Assembly: GCA_040222235.1 (NCBI GenBank)
Contig: JAVKDO010000114.1
Coordinates: forward strand, 134,185 to 198,184
DNA length: 64,000 nucleotides
DNA from: UBA6059 sp040222235
GTDB taxonomy: Bacteria; Bacteroidota; Bacteroidia; Cytophagales; Cyclobacteriaceae
Direction: 5' to 3'
Shown here: positions 43,277-51,845 of the stretch, one piece after another
Position numbering within the stretch: position 1 is the stretch's first letter
Layout: each line of letters begins with the position of its first letter
Notes under the pieces: generated by a model
The model's database searches: none
Told to the model about the DNA's origin: nothing
Seen by the model: only the letters and a program-made list of their open reading frames with translations
Program-made: the position numbers and the translations under genes

Positions 43277-44031
43277 TGAAAGTAATTATCATTGAGGATG
43301 AACTTCGCTCGGCAGAGCGATTGCGGAAGATGCTACTGCAGATGGATTCTGAGATTGAGATCGATGCAATTCTTGATAGTCTCCTATCCGCTAGAGAGTG
43401 GTTTCGGGATAATAGTCCGCCTGACTTGGCCTTTTTGGATATTCAGCTGGGTGATGGTACGAGCTTCGAATTACTTCAAGAGTTGAATGTTGCCTTTCCG
43501 GTGATTTTCACTACAGCTTTTGATCAGTATGCGATTAAGGCTTTTAAGTATCAGAGTGTTGATTATTTGCTAAAGCCCATCGAGGAGACGGAGCTACATC
43601 GGGCACTGGAAAAACACAATAACGCTAACGGCCTTACGACAAAGCCAGTACAAAATGATGTGACTACCACTCATAGATTGATCACCGGAGACTTCAAGAA
43701 GCGGTTTCTAATCAAGATAGGAGACCAGTATAAGCCCGTGACTATTGACGAGGTAGGTTATTTCTACTCTCAAGACAACCAGACCTATTTGATGACCCTA
43801 CCGGGAAAATACTACCCAATCGATCAGTCACTCGAGCAAATAGAGAATAGTATTAATCCACTCGAGTTTTTCAGGGTGAGTCGTAAGATGCTCCTTGGGC
43901 TCAACGCTATTGCTGAAGTACATACTTATTTCAACAGTCGATTGCTGATTAAACTCCAGCCCTCTACTGACCTGGAGTGTATCGTCAGTAGAGAGCGGGT
44001 GAGTGACTTTAAGTCATGGATGGATCTTTAA
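43276..44031 (+). CDS. LytTR-family response regulator
   Basis: A 251-residue regulator: receiver domain (1-120) with IIEDE, phospho-acceptor LAFLDIQLGDG, T in IFTTAFDQYAIKAF and K in YLLKPIEE, then a LytTR DNA-binding domain (about 145-250) with FLIKIGDQYKPVTIDEVGYF, YPIDQSLEQIE and FFRVSRKMLLGLNAI. It works with the overlapping LytS-type kinase. Targets often sit near such genes; the secreted protein upstream is one candidate. Confidence 0.95.
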   Translation: MKVIIIEDELRSAERLRKMLLQMDSEIEIDAILDSLLSAREWFRDNSPPDLAFLDIQLGDGTSFELLQELNVAFPVIFTTAFDQYAIKAFKYQSVDYLLKPIEETELHRALEKHNNANGLTTKPVQNDVTTTHRLITGDFKKRFLIKIGDQYKPVTIDEVGYFYSQDNQTYLMTLPGKYYPIDQSLEQIENSINPLEFFRVSRKMLLGLNAIAEVHTYFNSRLLIKLQPSTDLECIVSRERVSDFKSWMDL

Positions 44032-44067
44032 CCATACTTGCCCAAGTCTTTCTTTGTTCAAAGCCAA

Positions 44068-44177
44068 GGTTCGTGTCCTCACGAATCTATCAACTGAAGC
44101 TCGTGGAGACACGAGCCGTAGCGTCGGGTCAAGTCTGATTTTGTTCTATCGGGTGTCAGATTGAGCTCGTCGAAATC
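44068..44177. repeat. Palindromic repeat remnants between convergent genes
   Basis: A hairpin at 44068-44117 (GGTTCGTGTCCTCACGA against TCGTGGAGACACGAGCC, 14 of 17 pairing) is followed at 44155-44177 by half of the element seen at 35312-35450 (GTCAGATTGAGCTCGTCGAAA). The pair fills the gap between the LytTR gene and the convergent oxidoreductase gene. Confidence 0.6.
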
Positions 44178-44193
44178 TTGTCCCAACTTATGT

Positions 44194-45186
44194 TTAGTCC
44201 ACTTTCAGCACAAGCTTTCCTAGCTTATCGCCACTGAAAAGTCTTAGAAATGTCTCGTGGAAGTTTTCTATTCCTTCTTCTACATGCTCCTTTGACTTGA
44301 GCTTGCCTTGCATCATCCAGCCACCCATTTCCATGGCTGCTGTTCTGAAGTCTTTAGCATAGTCCAATACTACAAAACCTTCCATTCTTGCTCTATTGAC
44401 AAGAAGAGACAGATAGTTGACAGGTCCTTTAGGAACTGTGGCGTTGTACTGAGAGATCGCTCCGCAGATAGGAATACGAGCACCTCTATTGAGCCTGGTC
44501 AATGCGGCATCCAGTATGTCTCCACCAACATTATCAAAGTAGATATCGATACCCTTCGGACAATGTTCTTTGATGGCCTTTTTGACATCCTCTGACTTGT
44601 AGTCGATGCAAGCATCAAAGCCGAATTCACTCATGACATAGTCACACTTGTCTTTGCCTCCAGCGATTCCAACTACGCGACAGCCTTTGATTTTTGCGAT
44701 CTGCCCAACGATACTTCCTACCGCACCAGCAGCTCCAGATACGAGTACCGTTTCACCTTCTTTAGGCTGCCCAACATCCATGAGACCAAAGTAAGCAGTC
44801 ATGCCGGGCATACCCAATGTACCGATGTAAGTCGGTAGGGGAGCAAGCTTAGGATCGACCTGATGCCAGCTTTTATCATTGAGCACACAATACTGCTGCA
44901 CTCCACCCCATCCTGTGTAGTAGTCCCCAACTTTAATATCTGGGTTTTTTGATTCTACTACCTGACCTACTGTGCCTGCGCGCATCACCTCATCGATTTG
45001 TACCGGAGGTATGTAAGAGCGCGCATCATTGATCCAGCCTCGCATGGCAGGATCTAGCGAAATGTAGGAGGTTTTTACGATGGCTTCTCCGTATTTGGCT
45101 TGCGGGATTTCTTCTTCTACAAGATTCCATGTATCTGCACCTGGCAGACCCACAGGACGTTTGGCAAGGGTTATTTTTTTATTCAT
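44194..45186 (-). CDS. NADP-dependent medium-chain oxidoreductase (prostaglandin reductase-like)
   Basis: A 330-residue zinc-free MDR enzyme: the N-terminal segment ends SYISLDPAMRGWINDARSY, a hallmark of the leukotriene B4 dehydrogenase/prostaglandin reductase group, and the Rossmann loop is VSGAAGAVGSIVGQIAKIKG. Members reduce alpha,beta-unsaturated carbonyls such as 2-alkenals with NADPH, a detoxification role. A perfect 22-base palindrome 45 bases upstream (45231-45252) suggests control by a TetR-, MarR- or HxlR-type repressor, whose gene is not in view. Confidence 0.93.
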   Translation of the reverse strand: MNKKITLAKRPVGLPGADTWNLVEEEIPQAKYGEAIVKTSYISLDPAMRGWINDARSYIPPVQIDEVMRAGTVGQVVESKNPDIKVGDYYTGWGGVQQYCVLNDKSWHQVDPKLAPLPTYIGTLGMPGMTAYFGLMDVGQPKEGETVLVSGAAGAVGSIVGQIAKIKGCRVVGIAGGKDKCDYVMSEFGFDACIDYKSEDVKKAIKEHCPKGIDIYFDNVGGDILDAALTRLNRGARIPICGAISQYNATVPKGPVNYLSLLVNRARMEGFVVLDYAKDFRTAAMEMGGWMMQGKLKSKEHVEEGIENFHETFLRLFSGDKLGKLVLKVD

Positions 45187-45230
45187 AGCATAAATGGATT
45201 AGAGGATGAAAGATAATAAAAATAGTATGC

Positions 45231-45252
45231 ATGCATACTATTAATTCAAATA
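45231..45252. promoter_or_regulatory. 22-base perfect palindrome, probable operator
   Basis: Two 11-base halves (AATAGTATGCA and TGCATACTATT) meet without a loop. It lies between the divergent oxidoreductase (start 45186) and membrane protein (start 45315), 45 bases from the first start, where a promoter is expected. Such loop-free palindromes are typical operator sites of dimeric repressors. Confidence 0.65.
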
Positions 45253-45314
45253 TTGGACTATTGATTCCAAGAAATGGCTAGGATAATTAATCTTTACCGA
45301 AATCGTTCGACCCA

Positions 45315-46289
45315 TTGAAGCAGTTAACAGTTGTACTCATCATCTTGGCCTCCTTGTACGGAGCTAGCTATCAACAGTACCGACATTTTAACATTGATAT
45401 GCCGAAGGGCTCCACAGATGCTAATTCCTACATTGCTATGTCTCACGGGGACTTTGATGTTAGGCAGATTCATCGATATCGAATAGTCATTCCTTTTATT
45501 GCTGGTGGACTCCAGAGAGTCCTTGAAAATTGGATTTCAGATGTATCTGAAGTTGATAAACTGTCTTTTTATGTCATCAATTTCTTGATCAGTGGACTTG
45601 CGGCGTTCTTACTGTTTTTGTTGTTTCTTAAGCTTGGATTCAGTGTAGAGCTGTCACTCTTAGGAGTGCTATTGTTTATATGCAGCCGTATTGTCGTCAT
45701 ATCAACTGCAACACCATTAGTTGATTCTTTATTCTACTTATCCATTGTCTGCATGGTTTTCTTAATCGAGAAAAGAAATGTAATAATCCTTAGCGTATTG
45801 CTACCATTGATGCTTCTTTCTAAAGAAACATTTCTACCTCTTCTTTTCTTACCACTGCTAATCAATGAGTTTAGAAAGCCCATTTATATCATCGGTATTA
45901 TTTTTTCATTACTCATATTTTTTGGAGTGAGAAGTATGTTGGGTGATGTCCAGGGCGCCCATGAGTCATCTAGTCTTGTGAACATTGTTTTAAGCCATGC
46001 TCGAAATATGTTGAGCAACTTGAAGATCTCTTTTACTGCATCTGGGCTGCATGATTGGCAGAATGGTTTTTCATTCATCCTGATATTATCAATGCTCGGG
46101 TTTCGAAGAGATTATTTTAACGGTGAGAGATTTGTTCCCTTATATTTGATATGGATCATCCCATTGGCGATTGTCTATGGTCTCCTGAGCGGCAATATGG
46201 GTAGGATGCTTTTTACCGCTTACATCCCCATTTACGCCTACGCATTGATTTTTATTGATTATGTGATTAAGCAGAGAAGCCTCAATTAG
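45315..46289 (+). CDS. Multi-pass membrane protein, possibly GT-C-type
   Basis: A 324-residue protein with about nine hydrophobic helices. Its first loop (DANSYIAMSHGDFDVRQIHRY) with the acidic Asp and RYRIVIPF resembles GT-C glycosyltransferase-like proteins, but I cannot name the family. The frame opens with TTG at 45315 (MKQLTVVLI). It is encoded divergently from the oxidoreductase and shares the palindrome region. It is more AT-rich than its neighbours, a hint of different history. Confidence 0.6.
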   Translation: MKQLTVVLIILASLYGASYQQYRHFNIDMPKGSTDANSYIAMSHGDFDVRQIHRYRIVIPFIAGGLQRVLENWISDVSEVDKLSFYVINFLISGLAAFLLFLLFLKLGFSVELSLLGVLLFICSRIVVISTATPLVDSLFYLSIVCMVFLIEKRNVIILSVLLPLMLLSKETFLPLLFLPLLINEFRKPIYIIGIIFSLLIFFGVRSMLGDVQGAHESSSLVNIVLSHARNMLSNLKISFTASGLHDWQNGFSFILILSMLGFRRDYFNGERFVPLYLIWIIPLAIVYGLLSGNMGRMLFTAYIPIYAYALIFIDYVIKQRSLN

Positions 46290-46387
46290 AGCAACCACTA
46301 AACTCTCTATCATCAAAATCTAAGGTATCAACGGGAGTATTCTTGACGCAGAAAGCTTACTTGCCTGGAATATTGCTATTTTGAACT

Positions 46388-47491
46388 GTGATCTCAAGTA
46401 AACAAAAACGGAAAATACAGGGTGTACTCTTCTATACGTTAGGTGTGACGTTCTTAGGATTGATTTATGCACTACTAGAGGCTGGTTTGCTAGGAGATGC
46501 CAATGTCTATCCTAGCACTCAAAATCCTTACAGCACTAGAGATTCAGTTATTGGTATCTCCTTAGGCACATTCATATTAGGTTTTTTCATTGGATATCTA
46601 GAAATGTATTTATTCGACCGACTATTTATCCGTGCAAACTTTGGGCTGAAAGTACTGGCCAAAGGCTTAATGTATGTGCTGGGAACAGCCGTACTGCTTA
46701 TCATTCTAGGTTGGGTCGTAGCAGTTGTCAAGTACCAGGTACCTTTCTACGATCCGATAGCTCTCTCAAATGTGGCGGCCTTCACCTACAACTTTGTATT
46801 CCTTACCATATTGATCTATGCGTCGATTGGCATTATACTACTGATTTTCATCAAAGCGATGAGTGACAGTCTTGGGTCTGGCACCTTGCTCAACTTCGTG
46901 ACAGGTCGATACCATCAACCACAAATTGAAGATCGCATCTTTATGTTTCTAGACATGTACGATTCCACACCTATCGCTGAATCAATTGGCCATGTTCGGT
47001 ATTTCCAATTGCTCAATGACTGCTTTTCGGATATGACAGACGCTATTTTGGATAATGGTGGGGAGATTTATCAATATGTCGGAGATGAGGTCGTGATTAC
47101 ATGGCCTATCGGCATAGGTCTGGATCAAGCCAATTATCTGAAATGCTTTTTCGAAATCAAGGAGGTATTAATTTCGAAATCAAATTATTATGACGAGCTC
47201 TATGGAGTGACGCCTGGCTTCAAAGCTGGTGTGCATCATGGTGATGTGACTGCTGGTGAGCTGGGTGTGGTCAAGAAGCAAGTAATGTTCTCTGGAGATG
47301 TGTTGAATACCACAGCCAGGTTAAGAGACCTCTGCAAAACGCATCAAGCTGAATTGATCGTATCGCAGGGTCTTATAGAAATGACCCCTCTCCAAGACCG
47401 ATATACTATCCAGTCTTATGGGCAAAACGAGTTGAGAGGTAAGTCGGAAGAGATCAGTGCGGTCGGAGTGCTAGAAATGGCAGCTAGATAG
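46388..47491 (+). CDS. Membrane class III adenylate/guanylate cyclase-domain protein
   Basis: A 367-residue protein with four hydrophobic helices in the first 165 residues, then a class III cyclase domain. The first metal Asp is in FMFLDMYDST and the second metal site in YVGDEVVITW; the transition-state residues fall in FSGDVLNTTARL (Asn, Arg). The start is GTG (46388). All catalytic positions I can check are present, so it should make a cyclic nucleotide. Adenylate rather than guanylate cannot be decided. It converges on a potassium-channel-like gene 25 bases away. Confidence 0.88.
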   Translation: MISSKQKRKIQGVLFYTLGVTFLGLIYALLEAGLLGDANVYPSTQNPYSTRDSVIGISLGTFILGFFIGYLEMYLFDRLFIRANFGLKVLAKGLMYVLGTAVLLIILGWVVAVVKYQVPFYDPIALSNVAAFTYNFVFLTILIYASIGIILLIFIKAMSDSLGSGTLLNFVTGRYHQPQIEDRIFMFLDMYDSTPIAESIGHVRYFQLLNDCFSDMTDAILDNGGEIYQYVGDEVVITWPIGIGLDQANYLKCFFEIKEVLISKSNYYDELYGVTPGFKAGVHHGDVTAGELGVVKKQVMFSGDVLNTTARLRDLCKTHQAELIVSQGLIEMTPLQDRYTIQSYGQNELRGKSEEISAVGVLEMAAR

Positions 47492-47516
47492 CCAATTAAA
47501 GAGTGCCTTATGGGCT

Positions 47517-48191
47517 CTACTCCGATGGTGCCCTACCGGAAATGAATTTACCGATAATTATTCCTGTCACGAATACAGTGTAGAAGTGACCAGCCAAAGC
47601 GATACAAATGGTCACCACTTTGGCAATATCAGTTTGAGGTGCCATGTCGCCATATCCAATGGTAAGAAGCGAAATAAAGCTGAAGTAGACCAGATTGTCA
47701 AATACCTTGAGCCGCCCTTCAAGTCCAGAAAATGAATTAGGCTCAAATATTTCTACTAGCGTGAATATGAAGCTTGCCAACAAACCGAGCATAATGAATC
47801 CGCAAAACACTGCTGCTACCATTTCTCCATTTACTTGACGGGCACGATAGATGTCGCTATAGACGATTAGTGATATCGATGTGAAATAGACAATGTAGAT
47901 CACAGGTATGAGCTTACTCATCAAGTCGTCAGACAGTAAGGAGAGCAACGAGATTAACTGCATCGCCAGTGTCGTGTAGCCAATGGCACGAATGATCTTC
48001 GTCCTTAGGTTTCGCCTATTCCCAATCACGATCAAGCCTGCAACTATGCTTAAGGCGAGTGTAATAGCATTCAGTAAAAACGTAATACGAGATTCTCTAA
48101 AAAATGGAGAAGTCACGATAATAAGTAAGCAGCTTGCGAGGAGCAAGCTGTATTGATGGGCGTGTATCTTTCTTGATAGCCGATTCACCAC
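47517..48191 (-). CDS. Potassium channel family protein
   Basis: A 224-residue membrane protein with about six hydrophobic segments and the selectivity filter SLLTIGYGDMAP near residue 185, followed by the last helix (VVTICIALAGHFYTVFVTGI). There is no cyclic-nucleotide or RCK domain and no clear S4 arginine ladder. It probably forms a K+ channel of the two- to six-helix kind. It lies 13 bases from a lipoprotein gene on the same strand. Confidence 0.88.
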   Translation of the reverse strand: MVNRLSRKIHAHQYSLLLASCLLIIVTSPFFRESRITFLLNAITLALSIVAGLIVIGNRRNLRTKIIRAIGYTTLAMQLISLLSLLSDDLMSKLIPVIYIVYFTSISLIVYSDIYRARQVNGEMVAAVFCGFIMLGLLASFIFTLVEIFEPNSFSGLEGRLKVFDNLVYFSFISLLTIGYGDMAPQTDIAKVVTICIALAGHFYTVFVTGIIIGKFISGRAPSE

Positions 48192-48203
48192 CCTATCTAT
48201 TCA

Positions 48204-48803
48204 TTATTTTGTAATAAACTCATCCTTTACCATCTGACGATACACAGCATCAGCGACCTGACTAATCACACGATCAGCTTGTGAGACGTTAGTGGTGGAG
48301 GTGATACCCGACCACAGAACTTTGTCAGCTCCAAGCGAGAACACATTGGTTTCGACAAAGTAGCTCACATCCTCACGGTAGTAGCCAGGTTGATAGTAGC
48401 CTGTCCAGAAATTGGTATGGTAGCCCCAATAGCCACCGTTGTAGTAACCCGCCACAGGAGTCGAACTGGTGTTAGTGGTCAATAATTTCATTGTCACTAC
48501 ACCATCAAACCCTTCTTGCTCGACAAGGCCTTTTGATTGCGCCAAGTTTTGTGTGATCTGCTTGTTGCTAAGTAGTTTATACGAAGGGACAAACCTGTCA
48601 TCCCTAGCGGCCAATTTTTCTTCAGCTGATCGTCGAGCTTGCTCATTGGTTGTAACTACGGCAATCATTACTTTCTGGAATTTCTCCCTGTTTTGATCAA
48701 TGTCTGGATCGGTGTAGGCACTTACGATCTTAGTGGTGTTGCACGAGCTAAGTAGGACAAGAGCTAGTAGTACTGCCGCCAAACCTGTTTGAGTGGATTT
48801 CAT
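48204..48803 (-). CDS. Lipoprotein of unknown function (paralogue of next gene)
   Basis: A 199-residue lipoprotein with the lipobox LLSSC (cleavage before Cys) followed by NTTKIVSAYTDPDID. The core FQKVMIAVVTTNEQARRSAE and GFDGVVTMKLLTTN resembles its neighbour at 48927-49622. A Gly/Tyr-rich segment (VAGYYNGGYWGYHTNFWTGY) sits in the middle. No named family is recognised; a DUF4136-like relation is possible. It lies 13 bases before the channel gene in the same direction, so the pair is probably one transcript. Confidence 0.75.
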   Translation of the reverse strand: MKSTQTGLAAVLLALVLLSSCNTTKIVSAYTDPDIDQNREKFQKVMIAVVTTNEQARRSAEEKLAARDDRFVPSYKLLSNKQITQNLAQSKGLVEQEGFDGVVTMKLLTTNTSSTPVAGYYNGGYWGYHTNFWTGYYQPGYYREDVSYFVETNVFSLGADKVLWSGITSTTNVSQADRVISQVADAVYRQMVKDEFITK

Positions 48804-48926
48804 AATGTAATGAGGAGTCAGAATTAAGAATTGCTTTGAAACGCGAAGGTAGTAAAATGTATATCTATAGGTTAATAAAGGCCGAAAAACAGGAGTTTAC
48901 TCCCCTTAGGATCTTGCTTGTTGACG

Positions 48927-49622
48927 CTAGTTATTTTTAAGTTTCTCTACGATGGTCGCTACATAACTTTTAGCTGCTTTATCCACACTGCGAGGATCTT
49001 TGATGTCAGAGAATACGACAAACACTAGTTTTTGATACTCAGGGGCCTTCATGTTGTAAGCAACAGTTTCCAAGACGTAAGTGGTAGAGGTGGAAGTAGT
49101 AGATGAGTTTGGTATATACGAAGGGAAACTAGAATAATAGGAGCCGTAATAATAGGGCTGACGGTAGTAGTTGTAAAACCCTCCGTAGCGTCCGGGATAG
49201 TAGCTGTTAAATCCTCCTCCCATGTACCCGCCATTCTGTGTGGTTGTCGTAGTTTCTTTTTTGTCTTTGACCGACACCATGATTACACCTCCGAATCCAT
49301 CATTCTCAAGAATCTCCTTGATTTGAGCTATTCTCTCCTCAGACATTTCTGCCTTTGGATCCAGCTGAGGAAATTTCTGATAGCTTGCCAGCGCTTCTAT
49401 ACCATCTTTGGCCAGTTGCATGACGATCTCCTGTTCAAGCGTCGCTCGAGTGAGATTGCTATTGGTTCTCGCTATCACAAATATCTTTTGTTGTCTGAAT
49501 TGCTCCACACTGGCCTGATCATTTTTCCAGTAGTTGGTGACTTTAGTGGTTGCACAGCTCTGAAAAATAGAGGATGCAACTATCATCAAAATGATGAGCT
49601 TGATATTCGTACTTTGATTCAT
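48927..49622 (-). CDS. Lipoprotein of unknown function (paralogue of previous gene)
   Basis: The start at 49622 (MNQSTNIKLIILMIVASS) gives a 231-residue lipoprotein with lipobox IFQSC, then ATTKVTNYWKNDQASVEQFR. Shared features with the neighbouring paralogue are CATTK/CNTTK, FRQQKIFVIARTNSNLTRAT, GFGGVIMVSVKD and a Gly/Tyr/Ser-rich middle (MGGGFNSYYPGRYGGFYNYY), here longer. The pair looks like a tandem duplication that has diverged. An ATG at 49712 is out of step with the signal peptide. Function unknown. Confidence 0.75.
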   Translation of the reverse strand: MNQSTNIKLIILMIVASSIFQSCATTKVTNYWKNDQASVEQFRQQKIFVIARTNSNLTRATLEQEIVMQLAKDGIEALASYQKFPQLDPKAEMSEERIAQIKEILENDGFGGVIMVSVKDKKETTTTTQNGGYMGGGFNSYYPGRYGGFYNYYRQPYYYGSYYSSFPSYIPNSSTTSTSTTYVLETVAYNMKAPEYQKLVFVVFSDIKDPRSVDKAAKSYVATIVEKLKNN

Positions 49623-49793
49623 GTTATTATTTGTTGGATTGCGATTACAGGCGGCAAAAGTAGAGCTTATTTTATTGAGCAGGGATCTTTTGTCTTTTTC
49701 AGAAAGGAACATCGTTAAGCTACTTCAGCTTTTTCTATAGCTCGAGATGAGTTGGGAAATGATGGCGATGAGATAGCTAAGTTGCCACCAAGG

Positions 49794-50312
49794 TCAGATG
49801 TCAAGAAGCATGTCTAGGTTGAGGCCATTGTACTCAAACTGACCAACACTGCGGAAGCCCAACTTTTCATAGTATCTCACTGCTCTATGGTTGTTGCACT
49901 GAACTCCACCCCAGAGAATGATTCGCCGAAAGCCTTTCGTCTTCAAATCCATTAAGATATAATCAAACATCTTTGATCCAAAGCCATGTCCCTGATAGTC
50001 GTCGGCAAGAGATGGAGCAAAAGTACAATCCAGCTTTTCTGATAAGGCAAGACCGTAGCGCTGCAAGCGATTGGCATCATGCTCCAAATAGCCACCTTTT
50101 ACTGCACTGTAACCGATAATTTCATGATCATCCGATTTTCTGATTAGATAGCCCAAATGCTGATCATTTGCCTGGTAGATGAACTTCAGTGTGAGCAGGT
50201 CAAAGCGGTGAGGGCCAAAGCGACTTTTGGTCTCAGGACTTAACCTTTCAAAGTAGCGCTGCAAGTCAGGAAGATCTGCGGGCTGTAGCGGCATACAGTA
50301 AGACTCAATCAT
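49794..50312 (-). CDS. GNAT family N-acetyltransferase
   Basis: A 172-residue GNAT protein: SYCMPLQPADLPDLQRYFER at the start, a beta-bulge segment IIGYSAVKGGY, motif A with CTFAPSLADDYQGHGFGSKMFDY (the QGHGFG acetyl-CoA loop) and motif B RAVRYYEKLGFRSVG. It ends 4 bases after the S41 peptidase start region on the same strand and is the downstream gene of that pair. Substrate unknown. Confidence 0.9.
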   Translation of the reverse strand: MIESYCMPLQPADLPDLQRYFERLSPETKSRFGPHRFDLLTLKFIYQANDQHLGYLIRKSDDHEIIGYSAVKGGYLEHDANRLQRYGLALSEKLDCTFAPSLADDYQGHGFGSKMFDYILMDLKTKGFRRIILWGGVQCNNHRAVRYYEKLGFRSVGQFEYNGLNLDMLLDI

Positions 50313-50316
50313 TCAC

Positions 50317-51789
50317 TTACGGATTGATCTGAGTGCTAGCCTTAATTTGCCTTAGCACGTACTCTATTTCTGTATCTGTGCCGTTGAGCAACTGCGCTGG
50401 GGTCTTTTGGATTTCTACATCAGGGATCGGTCCGCTATGTGGACTTCCATTGGATGTATTGAGTTTCATGCTCCATATTGGATAGCTGACACGGAGACCT
50501 GAATAGGGAAGTGTGAATTTTACCATTTGTCGGCCATCCACGGTAGTGAATGCACCACCGCCTTCTTGTCCCACGTAAATTCCGGCTTTATGTGTTTTAG
50601 TCCAGGACAAGAATGTGGATGCCGCGGACCAGGAGCGACCATTGCCTAATACATAAACCTGACCTCTAAATGCATACTTGGCTTTAGGGTCGAAGGTCTT
50701 CAAGATGGGGTCGTCTTTTTTTTGAAACCCGCTCTCATTTTCCACATAGTCACGTGTATTGAACTTGGTATCGCCTTCAAACTCAGGGAGCGACTTAAGA
50801 CTGCTGTATTCTAAAGAGCTGGTCTGGATGTATTCGTATGGAGTGAAAGCATATGGAATCAAATAAGTGAGTATATCCACCCCAAGTAACTCCTCACCAC
50901 CTCTGTTGTCCCTTACATCGATGATCAGATGCTCTAATCCATGATCACTGACCTTTTTGAAGAACTCTTTGAAAACCTTTTTATACTCTTTGATGCTGTA
51001 CTTGCCTGTCCACCAGGCAAAAGTGGTCACTTTTAGCAGAGCATAATTCTCCTTTATATTAATCTCTGTGGTTACAGGAGCCTCTCTTTCAGCAGGAAGT
51101 TTTAAGTAATCATCGTCCTTGATCTGACCAGCTACGCCTCGTACCTGCATGATTTGGGATTCAGTTTCACCTCTTTTTTGGTACCCCAATTGGAAGGTGT
51201 TGGTAGTGTCTACAAAGTAATAATAGGCTTGCGCAAAGTTATTGTACAGTGAGAGTGACTGAATGAGTCCCTGATGGTTATCCCTTCCGGAGCTGCTGCC
51301 AGCCAAGCCGACCAAGCATTGAATAATATCGTTTACTGGCCTCCCGTTGATGCTGGTGATTTCAGAGCTTACCATGTCTTCATAGCTGCTGTCTCTCGTA
51401 GCGCGCACGACGAGTCTATCATCGAGCAACCATACATCAAATGGGAATAGGGCTTTGTCCTGCATTTCGGCAATCAACTCACGCGATGGGCTGACGCGAC
51501 TGTGACCTTCTTTGATCATACTGAATACACGGGATGCTGCTCTGAAAAACTGGACTGCTGATAACTCGTCGTTCATGGTTTCTCGCAGTGAGTCCAGTAC
51601 TTCGTTGAATTTAGCTTTGGGAGTACTTCGATAAAGGTTAGGATGGGTAGTCAGTAAGGCACCCGTCAATATCTCAAAATCTGCTTTATGGCGGCCTGAT
51701 CTGCTCTGGGCATAGCTACCGCAAATGCATGATAGGATCAAGCAGAGTGAGACTATTGACTTAAGCACAGTGTACATCTTCGTAAACAA
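50317..51789 (-). CDS. Secreted S41 family peptidase
   Basis: A 490-residue protein with a signal peptide (ISCLCLILSCICGSYAQ-like; actual start IVSLCLILSCICGSYAQ). The C-terminal S41 core contains LEHLIIDVRDNRGG and VLGNGRSWSAASTFLSWTK, with the probable nucleophile Ser in the second. A PDZ-like region lies around residues 145-215 (EITSINGRPVNDIIQCLVG). C-terminal-processing-type peptidases of this group act in the periplasm on unfolded or small proteins. It is co-directional with the GNAT gene. Confidence 0.88.
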   Translation of the reverse strand: MFTKMYTVLKSIVSLCLILSCICGSYAQSRSGRHKADFEILTGALLTTHPNLYRSTPKAKFNEVLDSLRETMNDELSAVQFFRAASRVFSMIKEGHSRVSPSRELIAEMQDKALFPFDVWLLDDRLVVRATRDSSYEDMVSSEITSINGRPVNDIIQCLVGLAGSSSGRDNHQGLIQSLSLYNNFAQAYYYFVDTTNTFQLGYQKRGETESQIMQVRGVAGQIKDDDYLKLPAEREAPVTTEINIKENYALLKVTTFAWWTGKYSIKEYKKVFKEFFKKVSDHGLEHLIIDVRDNRGGEELLGVDILTYLIPYAFTPYEYIQTSSLEYSSLKSLPEFEGDTKFNTRDYVENESGFQKKDDPILKTFDPKAKYAFRGQVYVLGNGRSWSAASTFLSWTKTHKAGIYVGQEGGGAFTTVDGRQMVKFTLPYSGLRVSYPIWSMKLNTSNGSPHSGPIPDVEIQKTPAQLLNGTDTEIEYVLRQIKASTQINP

Positions 51790-51845
51790 CTGTTTGACTA
51801 CTCAAAAATTGCTTTAACTCACAGGTTCTGATATACTACGAGTGT

